Assembly (NCBI RefSeq): GCF_026241895.1
Contig: NZ_JAPJIV010000001.1
Coordinates: 186,001-250,000, forward strand
Direction: 5' to 3'
Source of the DNA: Pseudomonas sp. RIT-562
Lineage (GTDB): Bacteria; Pseudomonadota; Gammaproteobacteria; Pseudomonadales; Pseudomonadaceae
Length of the DNA stretch: 64,000 bases
Below the pieces are notes generated by a model. It was given only the letters and a program-made list of their open reading frames with translations. It did no database searches and had not been told where the DNA came from. This document shows positions 7,773 to 19,008 of the stretch, in pieces (the stretch's first letter is position 1; every line of letters begins with the position of its first letter). The position numbers were made by a program, and so were the translations under genes.

Positions 7773-8936
7773 TCAGGCCTTGGCCCGGCTTTCCAGGACT
7801 TCAACAGCCGGCAGGACCTTGCCTTCGACGAATTCGAGGAACGCACCGCCGCCGGTAGAAATGTAGGAGATCTGGTCGGCAACGCCATATTTATCGATGG
7901 CCGCCAGGGTATCGCCACCGCCGGCAATGGAGAACGCCGAGCTGTCGGCGATGGCCTGGGCCAGGACCTTGGTGCCGTTCCCGAACTGGTCGAACTCAAA
8001 CACGCCTACCGGACCGTTCCACAGGATGGTCTTCGAGGATTTCAGCAGTTCGGCGAAATTCGCTGCGGTCTGTGGGCCGATGTCGAGAATCATGTCATCG
8101 GCGGCAACGTCAGCAATCAGCTTCACGGTCGCAGTTGCGCTTTCAGCGAATTCCTTGGCAACCACCACATCCACCGGCAACGGCACACTGACCTTGGCGG
8201 CGATTTCGCGAGCGGTGTCCAGCAGGTCCGGCTCGTACAGGGATTTGCCGACCGGATGGCCGGCTGCGGCCAGGAAGGTGTTGGCAATGCCGCCGCCGAC
8301 GATCAGTTGGTTGCAGATCTGGCTCAGGCTGTTGAGAACGTCGAGCTTGGTGGAGACTTTCGAGCCGGCAACGATGGCGGCCATAGGCTGGGCTGGCGAA
8401 CCCAGGGCTTTACCCAGTGCGTCCAGTTCAGCAGCCAGCAGCGGACCTGCTGCGGCGACTTTGGCGAACTTGGCCACGCCATGGGTCGAACCCTCGGCGC
8501 GGTGAGCGGTGCCGAAGGCGTCCATCACAAATACGTCGCACAGGGCGGCGTATTGCTGGGCCAGCTCGTCAGCGTTCTTTTTCTCGCCCTTGTTGAAGCG
8601 CACGTTTTCGAACAGCACGATGTCGCCGGCCTTGACGTCGACGCCACCCAGGTAATCAGCTACCAGCGGCACTTCGCGACCCAAAGCCTTGCTCAGGTAA
8701 TCGGCGACTGGCTTGAGGCTGTTCTCGGCCGAGAACTCGCCTTCGGTCGGACGGCCAAGGTGCGAACAGACCATTACGGCCGCACCTTTTTCCAGGGCCA
8801 GCTTGATGGTCGGCAGCGAGGCCAGGATTCGCGCATCGCTGGTGACAACACCGTCCTTGACTGGGACGTTGAGGTCTTCGCGAATCAGTACGCGCTTACC
8901 TTGCAGATCGAGGTCGGTCATCTTCAACACGGTCAT
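7773..8936 (-). CDS. pgk: Phosphoglycerate kinase
   Basis: A 387-residue monomeric kinase, the usual length, converting 1,3-bisphosphoglycerate and ADP to 3-phosphoglycerate and ATP. The start at 8936 ([21 protein letters not shown]) was chosen because the family begins here; the frame is open further upstream into epd. Motifs: REDLNVPV and [13 protein letters not shown] (N-terminal substrate domain), [52 protein letters not shown], and the C-terminal nucleotide site AGGGDTLAA with [10 protein letters not shown]. Only 17 bp separate it from epd upstream, so the two are cotranscribed. Confidence 0.98.
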   Translation of the reverse strand: MTVLKMTDLDLQGKRVLIREDLNVPVKDGVVTSDARILASLPTIKLALEKGAAVMVCSHLGRPTEGEFSAENSLKPVADYLSKALGREVPLVADYLGGVDVKAGDIVLFENVRFNKGEKKNADELAQQYAALCDVFVMDAFGTAHRAEGSTHGVAKFAKVAAAGPLLAAELDALGKALGSPAQPMAAIVAGSKVSTKLDVLNSLSQICNQLIVGGGIANTFLAAAGHPVGKSLYEPDLLDTAREIAAKVSVPLPVDVVVAKEFAESATATVKLIADVAADDMILDIGPQTAANFAELLKSSKTILWNGPVGVFEFDQFGNGTKVLAQAIADSSAFSIAGGGDTLAAIDKYGVADQISYISTGGGAFLEFVEGKVLPAVEVLESRAKA

Positions 8937-8953
8937 GGGTCGCATTTCCTGAG

Positions 8954-10018
8954 TTACGGCTTTTGAGAAGCGGAGAGTGGAGAAGCTGCTTGCAGGTAGT
9001 GTTCTGCAACGTCCAGCATTCGGTTGGCAAAACCCCATTCGTTGTCGAACCAAGCCAGGATGTTCACCAGCTTGGGGCCGGAAACCCGAGTCTGACTGGC
9101 ATCGACGATGGCCGAATGTGGGTCGTGGTTGAAATCACAGCTTGCGTGCGGGAGCTCGGTGTAGGCCAGCAGGCCCTTGAGCGGGCCGCTGGTGGCTGCC
9201 TCGCGCAGGATCCGGTTGATCTCGGTGGCATCGGTGGCGGTGGCGGTCTGCATCGTGATGTCGAGGCAGGACACGTTAACCGTCGGCACCCGCACGGCTT
9301 TGGCCTGAATTCTGCCGGCAAGTTCCGGCAACAGGCGTTCGATGCCGCGCGCCAGACCAGTGGACACCGGAATCACCGACTGAAACGCCGAACGGGTGCG
9401 GCGCAGGTCTTCGTGGTGATAGGCGTCGATCACGGGCTGGTCGTTCATCGCCGAGTGAATGGTGGTGATCGACACGTAATCCAGGCCAATCGCCTTATCC
9501 AGCAGGCGCAACAGCGGCACGCCGCAGTTGGTGGTGCAGGACGCATTGGACACCAACAGCTCGGCGCCGGTCAGGCAATCCTGGTTTACGCCGTAGACGA
9601 TGGTGGCGTCGACATCCGCCTCGCTGGCCATCGGCTGGGAAAACAGCACCCGTGGCGCGCCAGCATTGAGAAAACGCTGGCCGTCTTCGCGGGTGTGATA
9701 GGCACCGGAGCATTCGAGCACCAGATCGACGTCAAGTGACGCCCAATCGATGCCTTCGGGAGTGGCACTGCGCAGGACTTTCACGCAGTTGCCATTAATA
9801 TGCAGACAATCGCCGTCGACTTTCACTTCGCCGGGAAAACGCCCGTGCGTGGAGTCGAAGCGTGTCAGGTATTCGATGCTGGCCATATCAGCCAGATCGT
9901 TGATCGCGACTATCTCAAACCCGGCCTTGTCCCCTCGCTCGAACAACGCACGCAAGACGCAACGACCAATCCGGCCGTAGCCGTTGAGTGCAACTTTGTA
10001 AGGACGCGGTTGGGGCAT
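8954..10018 (-). CDS. epd: D-erythrose-4-phosphate dehydrogenase
   Basis: A 354-residue GAPDH-family enzyme starting at 10018 ([20 protein letters not shown]). It has the Rossmann NAD site NGYGRIGR and the catalytic Cys in SNASCTTNC, and ends with [13 protein letters not shown]. Its position between tktA and pgk and its divergence from glycolytic GAPDH point to Epd, which oxidises erythrose-4-phosphate to 4-phosphoerythronate for pyridoxal phosphate synthesis. A glycolytic GAPDH cannot be strictly excluded from sequence alone. It is 17 bp upstream of pgk and is separated from tktA by a REP pair. Confidence 0.9.
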   Translation of the reverse strand: MPQPRPYKVALNGYGRIGRCVLRALFERGDKAGFEIVAINDLADMASIEYLTRFDSTHGRFPGEVKVDGDCLHINGNCVKVLRSATPEGIDWASLDVDLVLECSGAYHTREDGQRFLNAGAPRVLFSQPMASEADVDATIVYGVNQDCLTGAELLVSNASCTTNCGVPLLRLLDKAIGLDYVSITTIHSAMNDQPVIDAYHHEDLRRTRSAFQSVIPVSTGLARGIERLLPELAGRIQAKAVRVPTVNVSCLDITMQTATATDATEINRILREAATSGPLKGLLAYTELPHASCDFNHDPHSAIVDASQTRVSGPKLVNILAWFDNEWGFANRMLDVAEHYLQAASPLSASQKP

Positions 10019-10069
10019 GGGGTTCTCGATAAACGCAGTCAGACGAAATCTCGTAAACAACATGGACCC

Positions 10070-10197
10070 GTAGCAGCTGGCGCAGCTGCGTTCGGCCGCG
10101 AAGCGGTCGTATATCAGACGGCGCGCTCAAAATGAAGAAACGCGTTGCCGGAAATACCACCGCTTCGCGGCCGAATTCAGCCTTCGGCAGCTGCTAC
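10070..10197. repeat. REP inverted pair (GTAGCAGCTGGCG type)
   Basis: GTAGCAGCTGGCGCAGCTGCG and the GGCCGCGAAGCGGTCG segment (10070-10112) face CCGCTTCGCGGCC and CTTCGGCAGCTGCTAC (10160-10197). It resembles the element at 49961-50122. It separates epd from tktA on the same strand. Confidence 0.85.
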
Positions 10198-10241
10198 AGG
10201 GATCGCGGCAGGCATGAAGACATGACTGCCGCATCCACGTT

Positions 10242-12239
10242 TTAGTCTTCCAGCAGCTCTTCAGCCTGACCCAGGATGTTTTCCAGGGTGAAGCCGAACT
10301 CTTCGAACAAGGCAGGCGCAGGCGCCGACTCGCCGTAGGTGGTCATGCCGATGACGCGGCCTTCCAGGCCCACGTACTTGTACCAGTAGTCCGCATGCGC
10401 GGCTTCGATGGCGATACGGGCGCTGACCTGCAACGGCAGAACCGATTGCTTGTAGTCGGCATCCTGGGCATCGAACACGCTGGTGCAAGGCATGGAAACC
10501 ACACGCACATTGCGACCTTGTGCAGTCAGCTTGTCGTAAGCCTGAACCGCCAGGCCCACTTCGGAGCCGGTGGAGATCAGGATCAGCTCAGGCTCGCCTA
10601 CGCAGTCCTTCAAGACGTAACCGCCACGAGCGATGTCGGCAATCTGGCCGGCATCGCGATCCTGGTGCTGCAGGTTCTGGCGCGAGAAGATCAGTGCCGA
10701 AGGCCCGTCCTTGCGCTCGATTGCCAGCTTCCAGCAAACCGCCGATTCCACGGCATCGGCTGGACGCCAGGTGTCGAGGTTCGGCGTGCTGCGCAGGCTG
10801 GTCAGTTGTTCGATCGGCTGGTGAGTCGGGCCGTCTTCGCCCAGGCCGATGGAATCGTGGGTGTAAACGAACACCACGCGCTTCTTCATCAACGACGCCA
10901 TGCGGACTGCGTTGCGTGCGTATTCCATGAACATCAGGAAGGTGGCGCCGTAAGGCACCAGGCCGCCGTGCAGGGCGACGCCGTTCATGATCGCGCTCAT
11001 ACCGAACTCGCGAACGCCGTAGTACATGTAGTTGCCGCTGGCGTCTTCGCCGGTGACACCTTTGCAACCTTTCCACAGGGTCAGGTTGGAACCGGCCAGG
11101 TCAGCGGAGCCGCCCAGCAGTTCAGGCAACAGAGGGCCATAGGCATTCAGGGCGTTCTGGCTGGCCTTACGGCTGGCGATGGTCTCGCCCTTGGCCGCAA
11201 CTTCAGCGATGTAGGCAGACGCTTTTTCGGCGAAGTCGGCTGGCAACTCACCGCTCAGGCGACGAACCAGTTCGTTGGCCAGGTCAGGGAAGGCAGCGGA
11301 ATAGGCGGCAAAGCGCTGATCCCACTCGGCTTCAGCGGCAAGACCGGCTTCCTTGGCATCCCACTCGGCGTAGATGTCAGCCGGGATTTCGAACGGACCG
11401 TGGTTCCAGTTCAGCGCGGTGCGGGTCAGTGCGATTTCCGCGTCACCCAGTGGGGCGCCGTGGCAGTCTTCTTTACCCTGCTTGTTCGGCGAGCCGAAGC
11501 CGATGGTGGTCTTGCAGCAGATCAAAGTCGGTTGCTCGCTTTTGCGCGCAGTCTCGATCGCTGTCTTGATTTCTTCCGGATCGTGACCGTCGACGTTGCG
11601 GATCACCTGCCAGTTGTAGGCTTCGAAACGCTTCGGCGTGTCGTCGGTGAACCAGCCTTCGACTTCGCCGTCGATGGAAATACCGTTGTCATCGTAGAAG
11701 GCAATCAGCTTGCCCAAGCCCAAAGTACCGGCCAGGGAGCCGACTTCGTGGGAAATGCCTTCCATCATGCAGCCATCACCCAGGAACACGTAGGTGTGGT
11801 GATCGACAACGTTGTGGCCCGGACGGTTGAATTGCGCCGCCAGGACTTTTTCTGCCAGGGCAAAACCCACGGCATTGGCCAGGCCTTGGCCCAGTGGACC
11901 GGTGGTGGTTTCGACGCCAGGGGTGTAGCCGAATTCCGGGTGGCCCGGAGTGCGGCTGTGCAGCTGACGGAAGTTTTTCAGGTCATCGATCGACAGGTCG
12001 TAGCCGGTCAGGTGCAGCAGCGAGTAGATCAACATCGAGCCATGGCCGTTGGACAGCACGAAGCGGTCACGGTCAGCAAACGATGGATTGCTCGGGTTGT
12101 GCTTCAGGTAGTCACGCCAAAGTACTTCGGCGATATCCGCCATACCCATAGGGGCACCGGGATGGCCGCTGTTGGCTTTTTGCACGGCATCCATGCTGAG
12201 GGCACGAATGGCGTTGGCACGCTCACGACGGCTGGGCAT
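10242..12239 (-). CDS. tktA: Transketolase
   Basis: A 665-residue thiamine-diphosphate enzyme moving two-carbon units in the pentose phosphate pathway. The start at 12239 ([20 protein letters not shown]) follows CAGGAGAAC. Motifs: [14 protein letters not shown]; the ThDP-binding region [19 protein letters not shown] followed by [19 protein letters not shown]; the pyrimidine-domain segment [10 protein letters not shown] containing the catalytic Glu; and [18 protein letters not shown]. It is divergent from the ArsR/methyltransferase-metK operon, sharing a 273-bp intergenic region, and stands upstream of epd and pgk. Such clustering with epd/pgk/fba is usual in Pseudomonas. Confidence 0.98.
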   Translation of the reverse strand: MPSRRERANAIRALSMDAVQKANSGHPGAPMGMADIAEVLWRDYLKHNPSNPSFADRDRFVLSNGHGSMLIYSLLHLTGYDLSIDDLKNFRQLHSRTPGHPEFGYTPGVETTTGPLGQGLANAVGFALAEKVLAAQFNRPGHNVVDHHTYVFLGDGCMMEGISHEVGSLAGTLGLGKLIAFYDDNGISIDGEVEGWFTDDTPKRFEAYNWQVIRNVDGHDPEEIKTAIETARKSEQPTLICCKTTIGFGSPNKQGKEDCHGAPLGDAEIALTRTALNWNHGPFEIPADIYAEWDAKEAGLAAEAEWDQRFAAYSAAFPDLANELVRRLSGELPADFAEKASAYIAEVAAKGETIASRKASQNALNAYGPLLPELLGGSADLAGSNLTLWKGCKGVTGEDASGNYMYYGVREFGMSAIMNGVALHGGLVPYGATFLMFMEYARNAVRMASLMKKRVVFVYTHDSIGLGEDGPTHQPIEQLTSLRSTPNLDTWRPADAVESAVCWKLAIERKDGPSALIFSRQNLQHQDRDAGQIADIARGGYVLKDCVGEPELILISTGSEVGLAVQAYDKLTAQGRNVRVVSMPCTSVFDAQDADYKQSVLPLQVSARIAIEAAHADYWYKYVGLEGRVIGMTTYGESAPAPALFEEFGFTLENILGQAEELLED

Positions 12240-12444
12240 CGCTGTTCTCCTGCGGATATTGAATCGAGAGTGAATAAAACGAATCGGAAAAAAGGCGAGC
12301 ATTTTCCCTCACCGACCGGCCTCGGGGCAATGACAGATAGTCATATGAGGCCGTTTTTCCCACGACAGTCGGCGGTTTAGCTTGGTGAAACCTTTCCGCT
12401 GTCCTTTTGTAGAGTGAAAGAAGCGTCGGGAAGTGCCATCTATC

Positions 12445-12474
12445 GAGCAATATCAAAACTTTTTGATATTGCTC
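12445..12474. promoter_or_regulatory. Perfect 14-2-14 inverted repeat, probable ArsR-family operator
   Basis: GAGCAATATCAAAA (12445-12458), two bases CT, then TTTTGATATTGCTC (12461-12474) form a perfect 14-bp hyphenated palindrome in the divergent region between tktA and the ArsR/methyltransferase gene. It ends at the base before the predicted -35 hexamer of the latter. ArsR/SmtB dimers commonly bind 12-2-12 inverted repeats, so this fits an autoregulatory operator. A methionine-cycle ArsR member, SahR, is described in other Proteobacteria; whether this is its site is inference. Confidence 0.8.
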
Positions 12475-12503
12475 TTGCGATGCTTCCGACCCGTGACTAG
12501 ACT
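12475..12503 (+). promoter_or_regulatory. Predicted sigma-70 promoter of the ArsR/methyltransferase-metK operon
   Basis: TTGCGA (12475-12480), a 17-bp spacer and TAGACT (12498-12503) form a plausible promoter. Initiation 6-8 bases later would fall at about 12510, only a few bases before the ATG at 12513, so the transcript would be leaderless or nearly so. The operator palindrome abuts the -35 element. Confidence 0.6.
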
Positions 12504-12512
12504 GCCGGCCTT

Positions 12513-13508
12513 ATGAATTTACGCGTGCCATCTATTCAACATGACGACTGCGATGAGCTGTCGGCCCTTTGCAAGGCCGGTGGAGATCCTTTGCGTCTGA
12601 ATGTGTTGCGCGTGCTGGCCAACGACTCTTTTGGCGTACTGGAACTGGCGCAGATCTTCGGCATGGGTCAGTCGGGCATGAGTCACCACCTCAAGGTGCT
12701 GGCCCAGGCCGAGCTGGTGGCGACTCGCCGTGAAGGCAATGCGATTTTCTATCGTCGCGCCCTGCCCCACACCGAGCTACTGGGCGGCAAGCTTCACGCA
12801 GCCCTGCTTGAAGAAGTGGACAACCTGACCCTGCCTGCCGACGTGCAGTCGCGGATAGGTCAGGTGCATGGGCAACGCGCCGCCGCCAGCCAGGATTTTT
12901 TCTCACGGGTCGCAGAAAAATTTCGCGCCCAGCAGGACCTGATCGCCGGCTTGCCGCAGTATCGCGACAGCGTGGTGGCACTGCTCGACAAGCTGGGTTT
13001 CGGCGAGGCTGCCACCGCTATCGAAGTCGGCCCCGGGGATGGCGCCTTCCTGCCGGAACTGGCGCGCCGCTTCATGCACGTTACGGCACTGGATAACAGC
13101 CCGGCCATGCTTGAACTGGCGCGCCAGGTGTGTGAACGCGAAGCCCTGGCCAATGTCAGCCTGCAGCTCGCCGACGCATTGAACGGGGTCAGCCTGACGG
13201 CCGATTGCGTAGTACTGAACATGGTGCTGCATCATTTTGCTGCGCCGGCCGATGCCCTCAGGCACATGGCGGTTTTGCTGAAACCAGGCGGTAGCCTGTT
13301 AGTGACAGAGTTATGTAGCCACAACCAGAGTTGGGCCAAGGAGGCCTGCGGTGATCTCTGGTTGGGGTTTGAACAGGACGATCTGGCCCGTTGGGCCACC
13401 GCTGCGGGACTCGTTCCCGGGGAAAGCCTCTATGTAGGCTTACGTAATGGTTTCCAGATTCAGGTCCGCCACTTTCAGCGGCCAGCTGGCGACACTCACC
13501 ATCGGTAA
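12513..13508 (+). CDS. ArsR-family regulator fused to a SAM-dependent methyltransferase
   Basis: A 331-residue two-domain protein. Residues ~15-95 form an ArsR-type winged helix: PLRLNVLRVLAND, then GVLELAQIFGMGQSGMSHHL (recognition helix with SGMSHHLKVL) and the wing around TRREGNAIFY. The Cys metal box typical of ArsR/SmtB metal sensors is missing, so a metal ligand is unlikely. Residues ~145-330 form a class I methyltransferase with motif I EVGPGDG (171-177), the acidic end of strand beta-2 in VTALDNSPAM, and LKPGGSLLVTELC. It starts 18 bp upstream of metK, suggesting that SAM or SAH binding controls DNA binding. No ribosome-binding site precedes the ATG. Catalytic activity is unproven. 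Confidence 0.88.
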   Translation: MNLRVPSIQHDDCDELSALCKAGGDPLRLNVLRVLANDSFGVLELAQIFGMGQSGMSHHLKVLAQAELVATRREGNAIFYRRALPHTELLGGKLHAALLEEVDNLTLPADVQSRIGQVHGQRAAASQDFFSRVAEKFRAQQDLIAGLPQYRDSVVALLDKLGFGEAATAIEVGPGDGAFLPELARRFMHVTALDNSPAMLELARQVCEREALANVSLQLADALNGVSLTADCVVLNMVLHHFAAPADALRHMAVLLKPGGSLLVTELCSHNQSWAKEACGDLWLGFEQDDLARWATAAGLVPGESLYVGLRNGFQIQVRHFQRPAGDTHHR

Positions 13509-13526
13509 ATTCAGGAAAACATCGAG

Positions 13527-14717
13527 ATGAGCGAATACTCCCTCTTCACCTCCGAGTCCGTGTCTGAAGGGCATCCGGACAAAATCGCCGACCAGATTTC
13601 TGACGCGGTGCTGGACGCAATCATTGCTGAAGACAAGTTCGCCCGCGTGGCGTGCGAGACTCTGGTGAAAACGGGTGTGGCGATCATCGCCGGCGAAGTC
13701 ACCACCTCGGCCTGGGTTGACCTGGAGCAGATCGTTCGTGATGTGATCACCGACATCGGCTACACCAGCTCCGACGTTGGTTTCGACGGTGCGACCTGCG
13801 GCGTGATGAACATCATCGGCAAGCAGTCCCCTGACATCAACCAGGGCGTCGACCGTGCCAAGCCTGAAGATCAGGGCGCCGGCGACCAAGGCCTGATGTT
13901 CGGCTATGCCAGCAACGAAACCGACGTGCTGATGCCGGCACCGATCACCTTCTCTCACCAGTTGGTGCAGCGTCAGGCTGAAGCGCGCAAATCCGGCCTG
14001 CTGCCGTGGCTGCGTCCGGACGCCAAGTCCCAGGTCACCTGCCGTTACGAAAATGGCAAGGTGGTGGGTATCGACGCCGTGGTCCTGTCGACTCAGCACA
14101 ACCCTGAAGTGTCGTACAAAGACCTGCGCGAAGGCGTGATGGAGCTGATCGTCAAGCACGTGCTGCCTGCCGAGCTGCTGCACAAGGACACCCAGTTCCA
14201 CATCAACCCGACTGGCCAGTTCATCATCGGTGGCCCAGTGGGCGACTGCGGCCTGACCGGTCGCAAGATCATCGTCGACACCTACGGCGGCATGGCTCGT
14301 CACGGTGGCGGTGCGTTCTCCGGCAAGGATCCTTCCAAGGTTGACCGTTCGGCGGCCTACGCCGGTCGTTACGTGGCCAAGAACATCGTGGCTGCCGGCC
14401 TGGCCGAGCGTTGCGAGATACAGGTTTCCTACGCAATCGGTGTGGCCCAGCCGACATCGATCTCGCTGAACACCTTCGGCACCGGCAAGATCAGCGATGA
14501 GAAAATCATCAACCTGGTGCGTGAAGTGTTCGACCTGCGTCCTTACGCCATCACCACCATGCTCGACCTGCTGCACCCGATGTACCAGGAGACCGCAGCT
14601 TACGGCCACTTCGGCCGCACGCCGGAAACCAAGACCGTGGGCGACGACACCTTCACCACGTTCACCTGGGAAAAAACCGACCGCGCCGACGCCCTGCGTT
14701 CTGCTGCTGGTTTGTAA
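13527..14717 (+). CDS. metK: S-adenosylmethionine synthetase
   Basis: A 396-residue enzyme forming SAM from methionine and ATP, releasing phosphate and pyrophosphate. It begins [19 protein letters not shown], with AGGAAAA upstream. Motifs: [17 protein letters not shown] (ATP/Mg site), the hexapeptide GAGDQG in [26 protein letters not shown], and the phosphate loop [16 protein letters not shown]. It lies 18 bp after the ArsR/methyltransferase gene in one operon and is followed by a clear intrinsic terminator, so SAM formation appears tied to the fused regulator. Confidence 0.98.
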   Translation: MSEYSLFTSESVSEGHPDKIADQISDAVLDAIIAEDKFARVACETLVKTGVAIIAGEVTTSAWVDLEQIVRDVITDIGYTSSDVGFDGATCGVMNIIGKQSPDINQGVDRAKPEDQGAGDQGLMFGYASNETDVLMPAPITFSHQLVQRQAEARKSGLLPWLRPDAKSQVTCRYENGKVVGIDAVVLSTQHNPEVSYKDLREGVMELIVKHVLPAELLHKDTQFHINPTGQFIIGGPVGDCGLTGRKIIVDTYGGMARHGGGAFSGKDPSKVDRSAAYAGRYVAKNIVAAGLAERCEIQVSYAIGVAQPTSISLNTFGTGKISDEKIINLVREVFDLRPYAITTMLDLLHPMYQETAAYGHFGRTPETKTVGDDTFTTFTWEKTDRADALRSAAGL

Positions 14718-14739
14718 GACTTCCTCGGCGGTACCAAAG

Positions 14740-14769
14740 CCCTGCACGGCTCGCCGTGTGGGGTTTTTT
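14740..14769 (+). terminator. Intrinsic terminator after metK
   Basis: CCCTGCACGG, loop CTCG and CCGTGTGGGG form a 10-bp stem with two G-T wobbles, followed by TTTTTT at 14764-14769. It ends the ArsR/methyltransferase-metK transcript before ligB. Confidence 0.85.
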
Positions 14770-14855
14770 ATTGCCTCAATGCGCTCGCAACAAACTGAAC
14801 AAATACCGACATTCCAAATAGCCAAAGCTGACTAATCTTCAACAACCCCCACTGA

Positions 14856-16538
<1,683 letters not shown>

Positions 16539-16637
16539 CGGCCGGCAATACCGTGCATACGGGAACCCACAGGTACCGATCCGGCTCAAACAGCCCATCG
16601 GCACACCGACACGATTGCCTATGCACATGGAGCTTTT

Positions 16638-17033
16638 ATGAAATTTCTTTCTCCGCTCGCCCTGCTGACTCTATGCAGCGTGATGGCCGCTCCACTGATG
16701 GCCGCTGAAGAGGCTCCCGGGCTGACCGGTTGCGCGGCCAAGAAACAAGGCATCATCAACCAGATCGAACTGGCCAAGTCCCACGGCAATGCTGATCAGC
16801 AGGCCGGCCTGGAGAAAGCCCTCAGCGAAGTCACCACCCACTGCACCGACGCCTCGCTGAAGAAAGAGCGGGAGAACAAGGTGCTCGACGCCAAGCATGA
16901 AGTCAGCAAGCGCCAGGCAGACTTGGATAAGGCCATGAAAAAAGGCGATCCGGAGAAGATCAACAAGCGCAAAGACAAACTGGCAGAGTCCCGCAAGGAA
17001 TTGCAGGAAGCGCTGGATGAGTTGGATAAGTAA
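16638..17033 (+). CDS. DUF1090 (YqjC-like) periplasmic protein
   Basis: A 131-residue protein with a signal peptide (MKFLSPLALLTLCSVMAAPLMA). The mature part starts with TGCAAKKQGIINQIELAKSHG and continues as charged, coiled-coil-like helices rich in Lys and Glu (KKERENKVLDAKHEVSKRQA), the pattern of DUF1090/YqjC proteins. Two cysteines (TGCAAK and THCTD) could form a disulphide. The function of the family is unknown. It follows ligB after 99 bp and is convergent with the cytochrome c gene across a REP pair. Confidence 0.85.
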   Translation: MKFLSPLALLTLCSVMAAPLMAAEEAPGLTGCAAKKQGIINQIELAKSHGNADQQAGLEKALSEVTTHCTDASLKKERENKVLDAKHEVSKRQADLDKAMKKGDPEKINKRKDKLAESRKELQEALDELDK

Positions 17034-17075
17034 TAGCGAATACTGACCGGAGAGTTCTGCTGTTCAGGCCGGCCT

Positions 17076-17143
17076 CTTCGCGAGCAAGCCCGCTCCCACA
17101 ATTAGAATGCATTCCAAGTGTGGGAGCGGGCTTGCTCGCGAAG
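17076..17143. repeat. REP inverted pair (GTGGGAGCGGGCTTGCTCGCGAA type)
   Basis: CTTCGCGAGCAAGCCCGCTC at 17076 and its reverse complement ending at 17143 flank an 18-bp loop. It lies between the convergent DUF1090 and cytochrome c genes. Confidence 0.92.
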
Positions 17144-17166
17144 GCATCGGTGGGGAGCGCTGCAAA

Positions 17167-17616
17167 TCAATGATCCCGAAACTCTTTATGGCATGCACTG
17201 CAGGTGTCTTCGACTTTCTGCACCGCCGGTCCCAGATTGCTGGCCTTGTAGGGTTGGACTTTGCTCGCGACGACCAGCTCGCCGGTAGCGGCTTCAAGCG
17301 TGCGGGCCAGCTCCTGAAAGCGTGCCTGTTTTTGCCAGACCTCATCCTTGGCGCTGGTGTGATCTTCTTCACGCACCTGCGGGAAATGCTTCCAGGGCTC
17401 GTGGGACAACGCATCGAGCTTCACCGCGCCGTCGGCGAACTTCGCGCCATCGAATGGAATACGGCCGCGCAACATGCCACCCAGGTCTTCGCCGGTCTTG
17501 AGCATCTGCTTGAAGATCGCCTTGCGCTGGCCCAGCGGCGAATTCGGGTCGACGCCGCCACAAGCAGTCAACGTCAGGCAGGCCAGCAATACAACGGAAA
17601 GTCTTTTAAGAGTCAT
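17167..17616 (-). CDS. Cytochrome c' -like lipoprotein
   Basis: A 149-residue protein starting MTLKRLSVVLLACLTLTACGG, with lipobox LTAC predicting lipidation and membrane anchoring. A single c-type heme motif, CSACH in DTCSACHKEFRDH, lies at the extreme C-terminus, which is the arrangement of class II cytochromes (c'/c556) with a four-helix bundle and C-terminal heme. LKTGEDLGGMLRGRIPFDGAKF and ARTLEAATGELV match helices of such proteins. The electron partners are unknown. It is divergent from mltA with 127 bp between starts. Confidence 0.85.
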   Translation of the reverse strand: MTLKRLSVVLLACLTLTACGGVDPNSPLGQRKAIFKQMLKTGEDLGGMLRGRIPFDGAKFADGAVKLDALSHEPWKHFPQVREEDHTSAKDEVWQKQARFQELARTLEAATGELVVASKVQPYKASNLGPAVQKVEDTCSACHKEFRDH

Positions 17617-17743
17617 GGTGGCTTCAGGTCACGGGAACGGCGGCCAGTATCCTCGCGTCATCGGTAAAGACCAATAGCCCTATTATCAATATGGGTTGTT
17701 CGAGCGCATGGAGCACTCGGGCAACCGGCCAAGGAATTACTCC

Positions 17744-18916
17744 ATGATCAGCAACATCAAGGCATGGCGCCCTCGCCTGTCCTGGACTCTCCCGATGGTC
17801 GCCGTGCTCGCCGGCTGCACCGGCGGCGAGAACACTCCACCAAAAACCCACGCACTGGCGACTTATTCCAGCGCCACCTGGGAAGCGTTGCCAACCGTGT
17901 CCGACAACGACCTGATCGCCGGTTTCGGTTCGTGGCGCAGTGCCTGTAACCGACTCAAGGCCGACGCGGTCTGGGGCGCCACCTGCGCGGCCTCGGCCAA
18001 CGTACCGGCAAGCGCCGGCGAAATCCGCGGGTTCCTCAAGCAACATCTGGATGTCTACGGCCTGCGTGCCGCCAATGACAACCCCAACGGTCTGATTACC
18101 GGCTACTACGAACCCGTCTACCCTGGCAGCCTGACCCAGACTGAAGTGGCGAATGTTCCGGTGTATGGCGTGCCGGAAGACATGATCATCGTCTCCCTGG
18201 ACAGCATCTATCCGGAACTCAAGGGCAAACGCCTGCGCGGGCGACTCGAAGGTCGGGTGCTCAAGCCCTATGACGACGCCGCAACCATCGAAACAAAAGG
18301 CGTGAAAGCCCCAGTCGTGGCCTGGCTGACCGACCCGATGAACCTGCAATTCCTGCAGATCCAGGGCTCGGGTCGCATCCAGCTCGATGATGGTCGCCAG
18401 CTGCGCATTGCCTACGCTGATCAAAACGGCCATCCCTACCGACCGATCGGTCGCTGGCTGGTGGAACAGGGCGAGTTGAAAAAAGAAGATGTGACGATGG
18501 GTGCCATCAGTGACTGGGCCAAGGCCAACCCGGCACGCATTCCGGAACTGCTGGGCAGCAACCCGAGCTACGTGTTTTTCACCCGCAACCCGGACAGCAA
18601 CGAAGGCCCTCGCGGCTCGCTCAACGTGCCGCTGACCGCCGGCTACAGCGCTGCGGTGGACCGCAAGGTGATCCCGCTGGGCAGCCTGTTATGGCTCTCC
18701 ACCACCCGCCCGGACGGTACGGCGCTGGTTCGACCGGTGGCGGCGCAGGACACTGGCGGAGCGATTGCCGGGGAAGTCCGCGCGGATCTGTTCTGGGGCA
18801 CTGGCGAGGCTGCCGGGCAGTTGGCCGGAGACATGAAACAGCAGGGGCAGATCTGGATGTTGTGGCCCAAGGGAGCGGCATTGCCGCAGGTACCGCAGGT
18901 GGCTGATAAGCCTTAA
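17744..18916 (+). CDS. mltA: Membrane-bound lytic murein transglycosylase A
   Basis: A 390-residue outer-membrane lipoprotein that cleaves peptidoglycan glycan strands to 1,6-anhydro-muropeptides. The start at 17744 (MISNIKAWRPRLSWTLPM) has AAGGA 8 bases upstream and gives a lipobox VLAGC. MltA-domain motifs: NGLITGYYEPVYPGS, MNLQFLQIQGSGRIQL, AYADQNGHPYRPIGRWL and NPSYVFFTR. The C-terminal 3D domain has AQDTGGAIAGEVRADLFWG with the conserved catalytic Asp. It is divergent from the cytochrome gene and convergent with the MAPEG gene over a REP pair. Confidence 0.96.
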   Translation: MISNIKAWRPRLSWTLPMVAVLAGCTGGENTPPKTHALATYSSATWEALPTVSDNDLIAGFGSWRSACNRLKADAVWGATCAASANVPASAGEIRGFLKQHLDVYGLRAANDNPNGLITGYYEPVYPGSLTQTEVANVPVYGVPEDMIIVSLDSIYPELKGKRLRGRLEGRVLKPYDDAATIETKGVKAPVVAWLTDPMNLQFLQIQGSGRIQLDDGRQLRIAYADQNGHPYRPIGRWLVEQGELKKEDVTMGAISDWAKANPARIPELLGSNPSYVFFTRNPDSNEGPRGSLNVPLTAGYSAAVDRKVIPLGSLLWLSTTRPDGTALVRPVAAQDTGGAIAGEVRADLFWGTGEAAGQLAGDMKQQGQIWMLWPKGAALPQVPQVADKP

Positions 18917-18920
18917 CGTC

Positions 18921-18997
18921 AAAAAATCGCAGGCTTCGCCAGCTCCTACAGGAATCCCTGTAGGAGCTGCCGAGGGCACCGAGGCTGCGATCTTTTG
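18921..18997. repeat. REP inverted pair (AAAGATCGCAG..CTCCTAC type)
   Basis: AAAAAATCGCAGGCTTCGCC and AGCTCCTACAG face CTGTAGGAGCTGCCGAGGGC and GAGGCTGCGATCTTTT. The T-run after the stem makes it terminator-like in both directions. It lies between the convergent mltA and MAPEG genes. Confidence 0.88.
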
Positions 18998-19008
18998 ATC
19001 TTCTTAGG

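Noticed and set aside
10395..12380. Plus-strand open frame of 661 codons opposite tktA
   Set aside because: The transketolase motifs on the minus strand are all present, so this is an antisense shadow.
13440..14825. Minus-strand open frame opposite metK
   Set aside because: Shadow of metK; His/Val-rich with no recognisable domain.
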